Below are positions 1 to 6,970 of a DNA stretch of 10,467 nt, one piece after another (the first letter of the stretch is position 1; every line of letters begins with the position of its first letter). Made by a program: the position numbers and the translations under genes. The notes beneath the pieces were generated by a model, which was not told the DNA's origin, made no database searches, and saw nothing but the letters and a program-made list of their open reading frames with translations. This DNA is from an uncultured Lachnospiraceae bacterium (GTDB lineage: Bacteria > Bacillota > Clostridia > Lachnospirales > Lachnospiraceae): positions 1 through 10,467 of the forward strand of contig CAMWJQ010000103.1 in NCBI GenBank assembly GCA_947174615.1, written 5' to 3'.

Positions 1-501
1 GTGCTGCTGGTCTTCTACAGAACGCGCTCCGATTGCCACATAAGAGAGAATATCCGATACATAACCCCAGTTCTCAGGGTAGAGCATCTCATCTGCGGCG
101 GTGAGTCCGGATTCGCTCATGACCCGCAGCTGCATTTTTCGCATGGCGATGATACCTTTTAGAAAATCCGTTCCTTTTTCGGGGTCTGGCTGATGAACGA
201 TACCTTTGTAGCCATCACCTGTTGTCCGTGGTTTGTTGGTGTATATCCGCGGTATGAGAATCAGCTTATCATTCACTTTTTCATTGACTTTGGCAAGCCT
301 TGATACATATTCACACACAGCGTCCTCGTTGTCGGCAGAACAGGGACCAATAATGACCAGAAATTTGTCGGATTTTCCGGTAAATACCTCTCGTATTTCT
401 TGATCTCTTGTGTTCTTTAATGCCTGCATTTCGTCAGGGACTGGATATTCTTCTCTGATCTGGTCAGGCGTCGGCAGTTTTTTTATAAACTCAAAACTCA
501 T
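1..501 (-). CDS. aroF: 3-deoxy-7-phosphoheptulonate (DAHP) synthase, class I, N-terminal part (runs off the window)
   Basis: This enzyme condenses phosphoenolpyruvate with erythrose 4-phosphate to DAHP, the first committed step of aromatic amino acid and chorismate synthesis in the cytosol. The 167 residues present match the AroF/G/H (class I alpha) family. IIGPCS (50-55) contains the metal-ligand Cys54. KPRTTGDGYKG (90-100) is the PEP/phosphate-binding loop. GARSVEDQQH (158-167) is the GAR(S/T)xExQxH motif at the window edge. Family members are about 340-350 residues, so roughly half is outside the window. The ATG at 501 is preceded by GAAAGGAG (complement of 510-517), which supports the start. 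The gene lies 42 bases downstream of the flippase on the same strand, with a hairpin between them. The allosteric type (Phe-, Tyr- or Trp-sensitive) cannot be told from this part. Confidence 0.93.
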   Translation of the reverse strand, partial: MSFEFIKKLPTPDQIREEYPVPDEMQALKNTRDQEIREVFTGKSDKFLVIIGPCSADNEDAVCEYVSRLAKVNEKVNDKLILIPRIYTNKPRTTGDGYKGIVHQPDPEKGTDFLKGIIAMRKMQLRVMSESGLTAADEMLYPENWGYVSDILSYVAIGARSVEDQQH

Positions 502-520
502 TTGTTAGACTCCTTTCGTA

Positions 521-552
521 GAAAAAGTAACGGCAGTCAGCCGCTATTTTTT
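521..552 (-). terminator. Hairpin with T-tracts between flippase and DAHP synthase genes
   Basis: TAACGGC (528-534) and GCCGCTA (540-546) form a 7-bp stem (one G:U on the minus-strand RNA) around a 5-base loop. On the minus strand it is followed by CTTTTTC, and on the plus strand by TTTTTT, so it could act in both directions. The flippase stop codon (544-546) is part of the stem. It probably limits read-through into aroF, or acts as an attenuator, because the aroF ribosome binding site starts only a few bases downstream. The stem is short, so termination may be partial. Confidence 0.5.
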
Positions 553-1911
553 ATCATATAACAGATAGTGCCGCAACGCAAGGATAATTAGCAAATCTAA
601 AAAGATCTGACTGCATAGTGTACCGTAAATATATCCGGAAAATCCGATCTTAGGAACCACAAAGAGGACAAAGAAAAGGCGCAGCAGAATACTGGATACA
701 TTAAAGAGGAAGGTGATGCCTGTCTTGCCGAGTCCGTGAAGAATGCTGCACAGGGTACCTGACATATACAAAAAAGGACATACAAAAGAGAGTGCGCGAA
801 TCTGACTTGCCGCAATATTACTTCCAAAAAGCAGTTCGCCCAGAAAATCCGCAAAGGTAAAGAAAAACAGGAAGCAGCAGACCCCGAGCAGGAGACAAAA
901 GCCCATTGTCAGATAAATGGTCTTGCGGATGCGCTGGTCGTTGCCCTGTGCTTGTGCCTCTGATACAGAGGGCAGCAGCAAGGAGGCAACAGAGCCTGTG
1001 AATGCGCTTGGAAACATGATAAGCGGAATTGCCATACCCGAAAAAACGCCGTACAAAGACAGTGCATTGGAGGCGCTTAAACCGCTTGCAACAAGCATTT
1101 TCGGAAGCTGTATGGTTTCGACCGAGGAGATAAAACTGATACAGATTCTGTTGAGACTGATTGGCAGCGCAAGAGATACAATAGATTTTCCTTTGTTAAG
1201 AGAGATTGACTTGCGAATGGAAAATTCCGTTTTTTCTGGTCTGATTGTCAGCATAAAGCATGAAAACAGCGCGGAAGCAAATTCGCCTGCAAGCAATCCT
1301 ACACAAATATATGACAGAGAGATATTCAGCCCGGATTCCACAGAAAGGCGGCATAAAATGTAGACGGTGACAACGCGGCAGGATTGTTCTATAATCATAG
1401 ACCATGCGGGAATCGCTGCCCGTTTCAGACCATAGAAAAATCCATTGATACAGGAGTGAAGTGCGGCGAGCGGAAAGGACAGTGCGCAAATGTGAAGCAG
1501 CGGGATGCACCTGCGCTCGCCGATGAATTGGATGGCAATATAGGGCGCATGATGAAAAATAAGATAAGCCATAGCGCCTGAGAGGAAGATGGAAATCGTA
1601 ATTCCAGTAAAGAGATATCCATAGGCTTCCGCCGATTTGTCCTTTTTTGAGGCGGCGACAAAACGAGTGATAGCATTTTGGATGCCAGCGGCACACACGG
1701 CATGTACGAGCATCATGACAGGTCCGAGCAAGCCAAATACGCCAAGGCTTTCCTCATGAAATGTTCTTGATAGGAAAATGCGATAAAAAAATCCGATAAA
1801 TTTCGTGACAATGCCGGCAGCAGTCAGGAAAAATGTGCCAGTGATGATAGGGTTTTTCAGGTATCTGGGATTGAGACAGCCTCGGAGTTTTTTCGTGGAT
1901 AGATTTGACAT
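544..1911 (-). CDS. SpoVB/MurJ-like lipid-linked polysaccharide flippase (MOP/MATE superfamily)
   Basis: This is a polytopic membrane protein of the polysaccharide-biosynthesis/SpoVB group, expected to flip lipid-linked glycans such as a peptidoglycan precursor or surface polysaccharide across the cytoplasmic membrane. The N-terminus carries the family signature: NPIITGTFFLTAAG, then FIGFFYRIFLSR, then GIQNAITRFVA. About 12 hydrophobic segments follow, ending in a short basic tail. From the preferred start it has 455 residues, somewhat shorter than typical SpoVB or MurJ (about 510-520). An in-frame ATG lies six codons upstream (1929), but ATG 1911 is preferred because TTGGAG (complement of 1919-1924) sits 7 bases before it, while 1929 has only a poor site. 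It is divergent from mnmA and upstream of aroF. The name SpoVB would imply a sporulation role that the sequence alone cannot show, and the substrate is unknown. Confidence 0.85.
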   Translation of the reverse strand: MSNLSTKKLRGCLNPRYLKNPIITGTFFLTAAGIVTKFIGFFYRIFLSRTFHEESLGVFGLLGPVMMLVHAVCAAGIQNAITRFVAASKKDKSAEAYGYLFTGITISIFLSGAMAYLIFHHAPYIAIQFIGERRCIPLLHICALSFPLAALHSCINGFFYGLKRAAIPAWSMIIEQSCRVVTVYILCRLSVESGLNISLSYICVGLLAGEFASALFSCFMLTIRPEKTEFSIRKSISLNKGKSIVSLALPISLNRICISFISSVETIQLPKMLVASGLSASNALSLYGVFSGMAIPLIMFPSAFTGSVASLLLPSVSEAQAQGNDQRIRKTIYLTMGFCLLLGVCCFLFFFTFADFLGELLFGSNIAASQIRALSFVCPFLYMSGTLCSILHGLGKTGITFLFNVSSILLRLFFVLFVVPKIGFSGYIYGTLCSQIFLDLLIILALRHYLLYDKK

Positions 1912-1918
1912 AGAGTGA

Positions 1919-1924
1919 CTCCAA
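1919..1924 (-). promoter_or_regulatory. Ribosome binding site that decides the flippase start
   Basis: On the minus strand TTGGAG lies 7 bases before the ATG at 1911. The alternative ATG at 1929 is preceded only by GAAAGTGA directly against the start codon, so the shorter protein is preferred. Confidence 0.55.
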
Positions 1925-1975
1925 CACATTCACTTTCTATAATGTATGGAAAAATTGAATAAATATGTCTCTGCC

Positions 1976-2004
1976 TTGACAGGAAGGGGGCAGAGTGCTA
2001 TCAT
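1976..2004 (+). promoter_or_regulatory. Sigma-A-type promoter for mnmA
   Basis: A perfect -35 box TTGACA (1976-1981) is separated by exactly 17 bases from TATCAT (1999-2004; 5 of 6 to consensus). Transcription would start near 2011, leaving a leader of about 54 bases before mnmA. It lies in the 153-base divergent gap with the flippase gene. Confidence 0.8.
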
Positions 2005-2064
2005 CTAACAAATTGTGCATGGCGTATACACTGCGCATACAAAAAAGGAAGGGCGGGAGCTGAG

Positions 2065-3171
2065 ATGGAAAAAAAAGAGAGTCGAAAAAAAGAAATGAAG
2101 AAAAAGGTAGTTGTCGGTATGTCCGGCGGAGTAGATTCATCCGTGGCAGCATATTTGTTAAAAGAACAGGGATATGACGTCATCGGTGTGACGATGCAGA
2201 TCTGGCAGGAGGAGCAGAGTACTGTCGAGGAAAATGGAGGCTGCTGCGGGCTGAGCGCGGTGGAGGATGCCAGACGGGTCGCAGTAAAGCTGGGGATACC
2301 CTATTATGTGCTGAACTTTAAACAGACTTTTCGAAATTGTGTGATCAATCCGTTTGTGGAGGCGTATCTAAGCGGCAAAACCCCCAACCCCTGTATACTC
2401 TGCAACCGTTATGTCAAGTGGGAAGCGCTGCTTCAGCGGAGTCTGGAGCTTGGAGCAGACTATATCGCAACGGGACATTATGCCCGTATCGCGCAGCTTG
2501 AAAATGGCAGATATGTAGTGCGCAGTTCTGTCACTGCAAAAAAAGATCAGACTTATGCGCTCTACAATCTCACCCAATCCCAGCTTGCACATACCCTAAT
2601 GCCGGTGGGGGAGTACGAGAAGCATGAAATCAGGGAACTCGCAAGGCAGCTAGCGCTTCCTGTGGCTGCAAAACCGGACAGTCAGGATATTTGTTTTGTG
2701 CCGGATAATGATTATGCGTCAGTTGTTCAAAAGGAGGCAGGAGACCGTGTGCCAGCGCCGGGAAATTTTGTGACAGCCTCAGGAGAAATCCTGGGACGCC
2801 ATAAGGGTATAATACACTATACCGTGGGACAGCGCAAAGGACTGAACCTTGCAATGGGGCATCCTGTGTTTGTAACGCAGATTCGACCGGAGACAAATGA
2901 AGTAGTGATTGGGGAAGGACAGGAGGTATGGGCGGATACGCTGATTTGTGAAGACTTGAATTTTATGGCTGTCAAAGACATTACAGGACCTGTGGAGGTG
3001 ATTGCAAAAATCCGCTATTCTCATGCAGGGGAAGTCTGTACGATTGAAAAAATGACAGATGGAAGGGTAAAGTGTAATTTTCATAAACCTGTCAGGGCAG
3101 TCACGCCCGGACAGGCAGTTGTATTCTACAGGGAAGATTATGTCTTTGGCGGCGGGACAATCATACAATAA
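2065..3171 (+). CDS. mnmA: tRNA-specific 2-thiouridylase MnmA
   Basis: MnmA activates U34 of the Lys, Glu and Gln tRNAs with ATP and inserts sulfur from a cysteine desulfurase relay, giving the 2-thiouridine needed for accurate decoding. At 368 residues it has the usual length. SGGVDSS (20-26) is the PP-loop that binds ATP. NPCILCN (108-114) holds Cys113, equivalent to the first catalytic Cys (E. coli C102). ATGHYAR (135-141) is a conserved tRNA/ATP site motif. DSQDICFVPD (205-214) holds Cys210, the persulfide-forming Cys (E. coli C199). The C-terminal beta-barrel region ends in FGGGTI. The ATG at 2065 follows GGGAG (2055-2059). The first 13 residues are unusually Lys-rich, and a second ATG at 2095 could also serve but has a poorer ribosome binding site. 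No nifS or iscU partner is adjacent. Confidence 0.97.
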   Translation: MEKKESRKKEMKKKVVVGMSGGVDSSVAAYLLKEQGYDVIGVTMQIWQEEQSTVEENGGCCGLSAVEDARRVAVKLGIPYYVLNFKQTFRNCVINPFVEAYLSGKTPNPCILCNRYVKWEALLQRSLELGADYIATGHYARIAQLENGRYVVRSSVTAKKDQTYALYNLTQSQLAHTLMPVGEYEKHEIRELARQLALPVAAKPDSQDICFVPDNDYASVVQKEAGDRVPAPGNFVTASGEILGRHKGIIHYTVGQRKGLNLAMGHPVFVTQIRPETNEVVIGEGQEVWADTLICEDLNFMAVKDITGPVEVIAKIRYSHAGEVCTIEKMTDGRVKCNFHKPVRAVTPGQAVVFYREDYVFGGGTIIQ

Positions 3172-3172
3172 T

Positions 3173-3988
3173 TCATAGTTTTAAATATTCTGGTATGCGG
3201 GACTGGTAGATACAGTAGTATTTGAAACCACATTCCAGCAGGAGCTCACATGCACGGTCGAACTCCTGCGCAATCTTATCAGGCTTGTGTGCGTCTGAAC
3301 CAACGGTGATCAGCTCTCCGCCAAGCTCATGATATCGTTTTAGAATATCCGTGCATGGATTTGGCTGACCAAGACCCCGACTGAAACCTTCCGTGTTGAC
3401 CTCCAGACCCTTTTCATTTTCAATTAAGTGTGTCAATATTTTATCAAAAACATCTGCGTGTTTTGCGTAAGTGTACTTTTCATTGAGTGTAGGACCATAC
3501 CGCACCACATAGTCAAGATGACCATATACATCAAAATACGGGAGTGTCTTCACACACTCCAGAACAGACATAAAATACTCGTGATGCGCTTCGTCCTCAT
3601 TTCGTCCTTCAAAAAACGCAGGATAATAAGGATCCTTTCGGTTGCAAAGGTGCGAGGAGCCTATAATAAAATCAAAGTCGTGAGATTTGGCGTACACCGC
3701 GAGCTGGCGCTTTAGATGAGGCTGCAGACCAAGCTCTACGCCAAAACCGACAGTGATTTGGTCCTTGTATTTTTGGCGGAGCTTTAGCAGCTCATACAAA
3801 TAAGAGTCGGTATTTAGTTCAAAGACAGCCTCCTCCCCCGGCGCATAGACATAATCAGGATCGTAGTGTTCTGTGATACAGATGTGCGAAAGACCTAATG
3901 AGACTGCGCGCTGGATCATCGCCTCCATAGGGGCGTCACTATCCCCGGAAAAGCTGGTGTGCATATGAAAATCGGCTTTGAGCGCCAT
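3173..3988 (-). CDS. PHP-domain phosphatase, histidinol-phosphatase (HisJ/HisK) family
   Basis: This is a cytosolic metal-dependent phosphoesterase of the PHP superfamily, most like the histidinol-phosphatases that make L-histidinol in histidine synthesis. The metal-site residues all appear present: DFHMHT (6-11; His8, His10), Asp16, TEHYD (39-43; Glu40-His41), GVELG (83-87; Glu85), SSH (111-113), GHLDY (156-160) and GSDAH (230-234; Asp232, His234). Its 271 residues fit the family. AAAGGAGGG (complement of 3996-4004), 7 bases before the ATG, fixes the start. No his genes are adjacent, so the substrate rests on family resemblance, and another phosphate ester remains possible. Its stop codon is one base from that of the converging mnmA. 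I saw no convincing promoter; TAGAAT occurs upstream without a matching -35. Confidence 0.85.
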   Translation of the reverse strand: MALKADFHMHTSFSGDSDAPMEAMIQRAVSLGLSHICITEHYDPDYVYAPGEEAVFELNTDSYLYELLKLRQKYKDQITVGFGVELGLQPHLKRQLAVYAKSHDFDFIIGSSHLCNRKDPYYPAFFEGRNEDEAHHEYFMSVLECVKTLPYFDVYGHLDYVVRYGPTLNEKYTYAKHADVFDKILTHLIENEKGLEVNTEGFSRGLGQPNPCTDILKRYHELGGELITVGSDAHKPDKIAQEFDRACELLLECGFKYYCIYQSRIPEYLKL

Positions 3989-4149
3989 GTGGAAACCCTC
4001 CTTTGGATGAATCGTATTTAGTTCAAATTTTTATTTGAAGTTTCCATTTTATTCTATCACAGATTTCCATAGAATCCTATATAAGATTATTATTATTATT
4101 TTCTATTAAAAATTTTACAGAACTTTTTGTGTTTTTTTCAAAATATGTC

Positions 4150-4178
4150 TTGAATTTTATGCCATAATTAGGTAAAAT
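4150..4178 (+). promoter_or_regulatory. Candidate promoter of the gap-pgk-tpi operon
   Basis: TTGAAT (4150-4155; 4 of 6) is separated by 17 bases from TAAAAT (4173-4178; 5 of 6). The predicted start near 4185 leaves a leader of about 170 bases before gap. It is the best-spaced pair I found in the gap, but the region is AT-rich and other starts are possible. Confidence 0.5.
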
Positions 4179-4185
4179 AAATTTG

Positions 4186-4203
4186 TTGATAAAATTTTGT
4201 CAA
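4186..4203 (+). promoter_or_regulatory. 18-base palindrome at the gap start site, Rex-like operator candidate
   Basis: TTGATAAAATTTTGTCAA is symmetric at 8 of 9 base pairs (mismatch 4190/4199). It lies immediately after the predicted -10 box, where a bound repressor would block initiation. It matches 15 of 18 positions of an idealised Rex site, TTGTTAAAATTTTAACAA. Rex senses the NADH/NAD+ ratio and is known to control gap in several Clostridia. The assignment to Rex is inference; only the palindrome and its position are seen. Confidence 0.4.
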
Positions 4204-4261
4204 TCATTTTACACAAACTGCCAAATTACGGGACTTTTTTCATTGATTCTATGTATAAAAA

Positions 4262-4309
4262 GTGTAATTGGGGCAATGACTACAAGGTATCTGTGTAATT
4301 TGTGGGCAA
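4262..4309 (+). repeat. Imperfect direct repeat in the gap leader
   Basis: GTGTAATT followed by GGGCAA occurs twice, at 4262-4269 with 4271-4276 and at 4293-4300 with 4304-4309, about 31-33 bases apart. Both copies lie in the 5' leader, downstream of the predicted start site. The function is unknown. Confidence 0.35.
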
Positions 4310-4355
4310 AATAAGGATGATAAACTAATATTATCTATTTTAGGAGGAAAATAAC

Positions 4356-5372
4356 ATGGCAGTAAGAGTAGCAATCAATGGTTTTGGCCGTATTGGCCGT
4401 CTTGCATTCAGACAGATGTTCAATGCAGAGGGATATGAAGTAGTTGCGATCAACGACCTGACAAGCCCTAAGATGTTAGCACACTTGTTGAAGTATGATT
4501 CTTCACAGGGAAAATATGAGCTGGCAGACAAGGTTACAGCAGGTGAGGATTCTATCACTGTAGACGGAAAAGAGATTAAGATCTACGCTTTCCCTGATGC
4601 AAACAACTGCCCTTGGGGAGAGTTAAAGGTTGACGTTGTATTAGAGTGTTCAGGATTCTATACAAGTAAGGATAAGGCTCAGGCACATATCAACGCTGGT
4701 GCCCGCAAGGTTGTTATCTCTGCTCCGGCTGGAAACGATCTTCCTACAATCGTTTACAATACAAACCATGAGACATTGAAGGCATCTGATACAATCATTT
4801 CAGCTGCTTCTTGTACAACAAACTGTCTGGCGCCTATGGCAGATGCACTCAATAAGTATGCACCGATTCAGTCTGGTATTATGGTGACAATCCATGCTTA
4901 TACAGGCGATCAGATGACACTTGACGGACCTCAGAGAAAGGGTGATCTGAGAAGATCCAGAGCAGCAGCAGTGAATATCGTTCCGAACAGCACAGGTGCT
5001 GCAAAGGCAATCGGCTTGGTTATTCCTGAGTTGAATGGCAAGCTCATCGGTTCTGCACAGCGTGTACCGACACCGACAGGATCTACGACAATCTTGACAG
5101 CAGTAGTAAATAAGGCTGATGTGACAAAGGAAGGCATCAATGCAGCTATGAAGGCAGCAGCAAATGAGTCTTTCGGATACAATGAGGACGAGATTGTTTC
5201 TTCTGATGTAATCGGAATGAGATTTGGTTCTCTGTTCGATGCTACACAGACAATGGTCAACAAGATTTCTGATGATCAGTATGAGGTTCAGGTTGTGTCT
5301 TGGTATGACAACGAGAACAGCTATACATCTCAGATGGTAAGAACGATTAAGTACTTCTCTGAGTTAGCATAA
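4356..5372 (+). CDS. gap: Glyceraldehyde-3-phosphate dehydrogenase, NAD-dependent, type I
   Basis: GAPDH oxidises glyceraldehyde 3-phosphate with phosphate and NAD+ to 1,3-bisphosphoglycerate in glycolysis. The 338 residues are full length. INGFGRIGR (7-15) is the Rossmann nucleotide-binding motif, and Asp34 in INDLTS fits NAD rather than NADP use. ASCTTNC (151-157) holds the nucleophile Cys153, and His180 is the base in VTIHAYT. WYDNENSY (316-323) is the conserved C-terminal NAD-site motif. AGGAGG (4342-4347) lies 8 bases before the ATG. It is the first gene of gap-pgk-tpi, preceded by a promoter with a palindromic operator candidate and followed by a hairpin that may lower expression of the distal genes. 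No cggR-type regulator gene is adjacent, unlike in Bacillus. Confidence 0.98.
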   Translation: MAVRVAINGFGRIGRLAFRQMFNAEGYEVVAINDLTSPKMLAHLLKYDSSQGKYELADKVTAGEDSITVDGKEIKIYAFPDANNCPWGELKVDVVLECSGFYTSKDKAQAHINAGARKVVISAPAGNDLPTIVYNTNHETLKASDTIISAASCTTNCLAPMADALNKYAPIQSGIMVTIHAYTGDQMTLDGPQRKGDLRRSRAAAVNIVPNSTGAAKAIGLVIPELNGKLIGSAQRVPTPTGSTTILTAVVNKADVTKEGINAAMKAAANESFGYNEDEIVSSDVIGMRFGSLFDATQTMVNKISDDQYEVQVVSWYDNENSYTSQMVRTIKYFSELA

Positions 5373-5396
5373 TTCATTAGAAAAAGACCTTTTAAG

Positions 5397-5427
5397 GGTC
5401 CGGTCTTATGGACCGGACCTGTTTTGT
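5397..5427 (+). terminator. GC-rich hairpin between gap and pgk (partial terminator or processing signal)
   Basis: GGTCCGGTC (5397-5405) and GACCGGACC (5411-5419) pair perfectly over 9 bp around a 5-base loop, followed by the imperfect U-tract TGTTTTGTTAT. It begins 24 bases after the gap stop and lies before the pgk ribosome binding site. Because the T-tract is interrupted, read-through into pgk is expected. It could also protect the 3' end of gap mRNA, giving more gap than pgk transcript. Confidence 0.65.
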
Positions 5428-5481
5428 TATACAGCCCTTATATGGGAAAATGATAGGAAAGATATAAAGGAGAATAATAAA

Positions 5482-6705
5482 ATGGGATTAAATAAAAAAT
5501 CAGTTGATGATATTAATGCAAAGGGAAAGAGAGTGCTTGTGAGATGTGACTTTAATGTACCACTCAAAAATGGCGAGATTACAGATGAGACACGTATCGT
5601 TGCAGCGCTTCCCACGATCAATAAACTGATCAAGGATGGCGGAAAAGTGATTCTTTGCTCTCATCTAGGAAAGGTAAAGAATGGACCAAATGAGGGTGAA
5701 TCATTGGCTCCGGTTGCAAAGAGACTCTCGGAGAAGCTTGGAAAAGAAGTTAAATTCATTTCTGATTACAATGTAACAGGTGAAGCAGCTACAGCAGCAG
5801 TGGAAGCAATGAACGAGGGAGATGTTGTTTTATTGCAGAATACGCGTTTCCGCGGCAAAGAAGAGACAAAGAACGGCGAAGAATTCAGCAAAGAGCTTGC
5901 TGATCTTGCTGATCTGTATGTATGTGATGCGTTTGGATCTTCTCACAGAGCTCATGCATCTGTAGAGGGCGTTACCAAGTTTATCACAGCAAAGGGCGGA
6001 GAGAATGCAGTTGGTTACTTAATGCAGAAGGAGATTGACTTCCTTGGCAATGCAGTTGAAAATCCTGTAAGACCATTTGTAGCAATTCTCGGCGGTGCGA
6101 AGGTGGCTGACAAGTTAAATGTAATCAACAATTTGTTGGAGAAGTGTGATACACTGATCATTGGCGGCGGCATGGCATTTACCTTCTTAAAGGCAAAGGG
6201 ATATGAGATTGGCAATTCCTTAGTAGATGATGAGAAACTTGACTACTGTAAAGAAATGATGGCAAAGGCTGAGAAACTTGGCAAGAAGCTTCTTCTGCCG
6301 ATTGATACCACGATTGCAGACGGCTTCCCAAATCCGATTGATGCAGAGATCGCAGTAGAGGTTGTTGATGCAGACAAGATTCCAGCAGGCAAGGAAGGTC
6401 TTGATATCGGAACCAAGACGGCAGAGCTTTTTGCAGATGCTGTAAAATCAGCAAAGACTGTTGTATGGAACGGACCTATGGGCGTATTTGAGAATCCTAC
6501 ATTGGCAAAGGGAACCATCGCTGTGGCAAAGGCGCTTGCTGAGACAGAGGCGACGACGATCATCGGCGGCGGCGATTCTGCAGCAGCTGTAAACCAGTTA
6601 GGATTTGCAGATAAAATGAGCCACATTTCAACAGGCGGCGGCGCTTCTCTTGAATTTTTGGAAGGCAAGGAACTTCCAGGTGTAATTGCAGCAGATGACA
6701 AATAA
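5482..6705 (+). CDS. pgk: Phosphoglycerate kinase
   Basis: PGK transfers the acyl phosphate of 1,3-bisphosphoglycerate to ADP, the first ATP-forming step of glycolysis. The 407 residues are slightly longer than the usual 390-400. RCDFNVPL (21-28) and Arg38 bind 3-phosphoglycerate. SHLGK (60-64) and NTRF (120-123) continue that site. DAFGSSHRAHAS (149-160) is the signature region. The C-terminal nucleotide domain shows GGAKV (204-208), WNGPMGVFE (329-337), GGGDSAAAV (362-370) and STGGGASLEFLEG (383-395). NTRF replaces the more usual NVRF. AAAGGAG (5466-5472) precedes the ATG. It is co-oriented with gap, 109 bases downstream and separated by a hairpin, and no clear promoter of its own was seen, so co-transcription with gap is likely. 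Confidence 0.98.
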   Translation: MGLNKKSVDDINAKGKRVLVRCDFNVPLKNGEITDETRIVAALPTINKLIKDGGKVILCSHLGKVKNGPNEGESLAPVAKRLSEKLGKEVKFISDYNVTGEAATAAVEAMNEGDVVLLQNTRFRGKEETKNGEEFSKELADLADLYVCDAFGSSHRAHASVEGVTKFITAKGGENAVGYLMQKEIDFLGNAVENPVRPFVAILGGAKVADKLNVINNLLEKCDTLIIGGGMAFTFLKAKGYEIGNSLVDDEKLDYCKEMMAKAEKLGKKLLLPIDTTIADGFPNPIDAEIAVEVVDADKIPAGKEGLDIGTKTAELFADAVKSAKTVVWNGPMGVFENPTLAKGTIAVAKALAETEATTIIGGGDSAAAVNQLGFADKMSHISTGGGASLEFLEGKELPGVIAADDK

Positions 6706-6970
6706 TTTTTTCAGATCTCGACGGTGTCTGGCATCGGCTTGAGTCTTTTGTGTGCAATGACAGGACAGATTATATGCATGTCATATATTACAATAATATA
6801 GATTGCCTTGAGGATATAAAGGCGTCTGTTGTCTATAGCGCAGGAATGTGTACGGACGACTGTCTGATATCGTATTGCTACAAGAGAGGCATTCTGTTTC
6901 TGGGTATGATAGGCTTGGGAATGTCTGGTTTGGGATTGATGATCAATTTGATAAGAAAGGGAATAGGAAC
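6706..6970 (+). other. Long pgk-tpi spacer without an assigned gene
   Basis: The 265 bases between pgk and tpi are unusually long for this operon. They contain a small inverted repeat TATATG/CATATA (6771-6787) but no terminator hairpin or convincing promoter. A GTG-started frame (6750-6992) would encode 80 residues with a Gly/Leu/Met/Ile-rich hydrophobic stretch and would overlap the tpi start, but it has no ribosome binding site. A second frame is open into tpi as an N-terminal extension. I do not call either as a gene. Confidence 0.4.

Larger units (their letters stand above)
3989..4355. other. Gene-free AT-rich divergent control region between the PHP gene and gap
   Basis: This 367-base gap holds the PHP ribosome binding site (minus, 3996-4004), an inverted repeat TTCAAAT/ATTTGAA with a 4-base loop (4022-4039) in the likely PHP leader, the gap promoter (4150-4178), a palindrome at its start site (4186-4203), a duplicated leader motif (4262-4309) and the gap ribosome binding site AGGAGG (4342-4347). 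I see no RNA gene or riboswitch that I recognise. Confidence 0.6.

Noticed and set aside
917..1363. 148-codon plus-strand open frame opposite the flippase
   Set aside because: It is a shadow of the strongly supported minus-strand membrane protein and has no independent signals.
4127..4140. Second Rex-like site around TTGTG/CAAAA upstream of the gap -35
   Set aside because: The half-sites are wrongly spaced and match poorly; the region is simply T-rich.
6848..6970. In-frame N-terminal extension of triosephosphate isomerase by 41 codons
   Set aside because: The standard TPI N-terminus begins at MARRKIVAGNWK (ATG 6971) with a nearby purine-rich site; the upstream part has no family resemblance.
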